A stretch of DNA of 17,078 nucleotides, taken from NCBI GenBank assembly GCA_016649785.1, contig JAENXB010000036.1, positions 1 through 17,078 of the forward strand. Direction: 5' to 3'. The stretch's first letter is position 1, and every line of letters begins with the position of its first letter. This stretch comes from Flavobacteriaceae bacterium. Lineage in GTDB: Bacteria; Bacteroidota; Bacteroidia; Flavobacteriales; Flavobacteriaceae. The translations under genes and the position numbers were made by a program. Under the pieces are notes generated by a model. It did not search any database, was not told the origin of the DNA, and worked only from the letters and a program-made list of their open reading frames with translations. Shown here in pieces: positions 15,431 through 17,078 of the stretch.

Positions 15431-15895
15431 ATGGCAGAATTCAATGTAACCATCAATGGGGAGAAACACAGGCTGGAGTTAGATCCTAATACTCCATTAC
15501 TCTGGGTTTTAAGAGACCATCTAAATTTACCAGGAACAAAATATGGGTGTGGAGTGGCACAATGCGGAGCATGCACGGTTCATTTAAATGGTGATGCTAT
15601 TAGATCCTGCCAGCTTCCGATTTCATCGGTGGCAGATAATGAAATAACAACCATTGAAGGTCTTTCCAAAGACGGAGATCATCCTGTTCAGAAAGCCTGG
15701 CTTGAGCACGATGTGCCTCAGTGCGGTTATTGCCAGGCTGGCCAGATTATGTCGGCCGCTGCGTTGCTGAAAAATAATCCCAGCCCAAGCGATGAAGAGA
15801 TCGAAAATGGAATGAACGGCAATATTTGCCGCTGCGGAACATATACCAGAATAAAAGCTGCTATTAAATCGGCTTCAGATTCTCAGATAGTTTAA
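15431..15895 (+). CDS. iorA: [2Fe-2S] subunit of IorAB-like molybdenum hydroxylase
   Basis: A 154-residue iron-sulfur electron-transfer subunit of a xanthine dehydrogenase-family enzyme of the isoquinoline 1-oxidoreductase type. The plant-ferredoxin-like cluster uses Cys40, Cys45, Cys48 and Cys60 (YGCGVAQCGACTV). The second cluster domain uses Cys98, Cys101, Cys133 and Cys135 (CGYC and CRCGTYTRI). All eight cysteines are present. The ATG at 15431 is chosen because homology begins immediately (MAEFNVTINGEKH); an upstream in-frame start at 15350 would add a non-homologous, Phe-rich extension overlapping the candidate promoter. The iorB-like gene follows after 27 nt. The physiological substrate is unknown; an N-heterocyclic or aldehyde compound is likely for the family. 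Confidence 0.95.
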   Translation: MAEFNVTINGEKHRLELDPNTPLLWVLRDHLNLPGTKYGCGVAQCGACTVHLNGDAIRSCQLPISSVADNEITTIEGLSKDGDHPVQKAWLEHDVPQCGYCQAGQIMSAAALLKNNPSPSDEEIENGMNGNICRCGTYTRIKAAIKSASDSQIV

Positions 15896-15922
15896 TTGTC
15901 AGTTTAATTAAATCCGGAAAAA

Positions 15923-17078
15923 ATGAGTACAGTAAAAACAGGAATGGGCAGAAGATCTTTCATTAAGAACATTTCGCTTGCCGGAGGTGGATTATTAATT
16001 GGGTTCAATTGGCTGGCTTGTAAACGTGCGGCACAGGAAGGCGGAAAAGAAATGGCCCTGCAAATGCCAGATGAGTGGTTCGAAATGAATGGTTACCTTA
16101 AGATAGGTGATAACGGAATTGTAACAATTTATTCTCCAAACCCGGAAACTGGTCAAAATGTAAAAACTTCCATGCCCATGATCGTTGCCGAAGAACTGGA
16201 TGTGGATTGGAACAATGTGATCGTAGAACAGGCACCTTTAAATACGGATGTTTTTACAAGGCAATTGGCAGGAGGCAGTCAGTCTATCCGTCAGGGTTGG
16301 GAGCCGTTAAGAATGGCAGGAGCCACAGCGAGACAAATGTTACTTACGGCTGCTGCAAGTCAATGGGAAGTTCCGGTTTCCGAACTTTCTGTGGAAAACG
16401 GAATTATTAAACATACAGGTAGCGACAGGTCTATAGGTTACGGTGAAATTGCCAAGGCTGCCGCACATGTTGAAGTTCCCGAAGAGGTCGTACTTAAGGA
16501 AAATATCGATTTTAAAATAATAGGCACCTCGCGAAAAAATGTAGATGCAAAAGAAATAGTTACAGGCCAGCCTTTATATGGGCTTGATGTTCATCGTGAT
16601 GGTATGCTTATCGCCATGATTGTTCAACCGCCTGCTTTTGGAATGGAATTTAAGTCCATGGAAGCAGATAAGGTAAAGGCAATGCCCGGTATAAAAGATG
16701 TTTTCACAATAGATACGTATCCGGATGACATGGAAAAAGAATGGAGTGATACAACGTCCTTCCCCAATTTGGTAGTATTGGTGGGTGATTCTACCTGGCA
16801 GGTGATGCAGGCTAAAAAAGCTTTAAAGATAAAATGGGGTCTAAATCCCGAATTGACAAAACAAATTGAAATTATTGAAAAATCGCCTGGTCTCGCGCAG
16901 GCAGGAGGACTTGAAAACTCGAATATCCATTATTCCTTAATGGCCGAAGTTGGTCCCGATAAATCTGAAATGATAAGAAGGGATGGGGATCCCGAGACTG
17001 CTTTCAAAAATGCAGCACGTGTTATTGAACGTTCCTACAGCTGCCCGTTTCTTGCACACAATTGCATGGAGCCAATGA
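15923..17078 (+). CDS. iorB: IorB-like molybdopterin-binding subunit, cut by right edge
   Basis: The first 385 residues of the large catalytic subunit partnering the upstream [2Fe-2S] protein. It starts with a twin-arginine signal, RRSFIK at 10-15 followed by a Gly/Leu-rich stretch, so the folded enzyme should be exported by the Tat system. Cys33 (WLAC) may be a lipid anchor, though the lipobox is imperfect. The body matches the family (EMNGYLKIGDNGIVTIYSPN, then AGGSQSIRQGW). From IVTGQPLYGLD (about residue 211) it aligns with the upstream pseudogene, reaching LAHNCMEPM at the window edge without lesions. Protein similarity to that pseudogene is clear but far from identical, so the two are old paralogues and not a fresh duplication. 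Confidence 0.95.
   Translation, partial: MSTVKTGMGRRSFIKNISLAGGGLLIGFNWLACKRAAQEGGKEMALQMPDEWFEMNGYLKIGDNGIVTIYSPNPETGQNVKTSMPMIVAEELDVDWNNVIVEQAPLNTDVFTRQLAGGSQSIRQGWEPLRMAGATARQMLLTAAASQWEVPVSELSVENGIIKHTGSDRSIGYGEIAKAAAHVEVPEEVVLKENIDFKIIGTSRKNVDAKEIVTGQPLYGLDVHRDGMLIAMIVQPPAFGMEFKSMEADKVKAMPGIKDVFTIDTYPDDMEKEWSDTTSFPNLVVLVGDSTWQVMQAKKALKIKWGLNPELTKQIEIIEKSPGLAQAGGLENSNIHYSLMAEVGPDKSEMIRRDGDPETAFKNAARVIERSYSCPFLAHNCMEPM

Overview
The window looks like a genomic island and its right flank in a member of the Bacteroidota, most likely a flavobacterium. The integrase, mobilization protein and isoquinoline-oxidoreductase-like genes are all of Bacteroidota type, intergenic DNA is very AT-rich, and TTTG/TAnnTTTG-like promoter elements can be seen. 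This assignment rests on recognised protein families, not on a database search.

Left part (1-2870): a tyrosine recombinase gene open at the left edge. It is followed, convergently, by a gene fusing an AbiEi-like winged-helix domain to a Fic domain. Upstream of the Fic gene lie four copies of an 11-bp direct repeat and a short fossil of a second integrase gene.

Middle (2870-12107): a type I restriction-modification locus on the minus strand. In transcription order it has a half-size specificity protein, HsdM, a RhuM-family protein, full-size HsdS, a REP-associated-type (HUH/Y1) transposase, HsdR and a YgjP-like zinc metallopeptidase. Overlaps of 1-4 nt (HsdM/RhuM, RhuM/HsdS, HsdR/peptidase) point to translational coupling. 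The exception is the transposase, which sits between hsdS and hsdR. It carries 27-nt palindromic repeats inside its own reading frame, and further repeat units lie between it and hsdR.

Junction (12108-13640): an orphan BfmA/BtgA-type mobilization gene. Upstream of it is a nested inverted repeat followed by ATCCTC, a candidate oriT. Next come a possible 54-codon ORF and the broken 3' end of an AraC-family regulator gene.

Right flank (13640-17078): a 5'-truncated iorB-like molybdopterin subunit pseudogene with one in-frame stop and one frameshift. It is followed by an apparently intact pair, a [2Fe-2S] subunit (iorA-like) and a Tat-exported molybdopterin subunit (iorB-like), the latter running off the right edge. 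The AraC remnant on the minus strand directly abuts the truncated iorB on the plus strand. The simplest explanation is one deletion across a divergent araC / iorA-iorB promoter region.

Taken together, the island has integration and mobilization functions and a defence cargo (type I R-M with accessory genes, plus a Fic toxin-like enzyme) next to decayed and intact chromosomal metabolism genes. The least described parts are the in-frame palindromes of the transposase, the half-HsdS at the head of the hsd operon, and the paired repeats upstream of the Fic gene.
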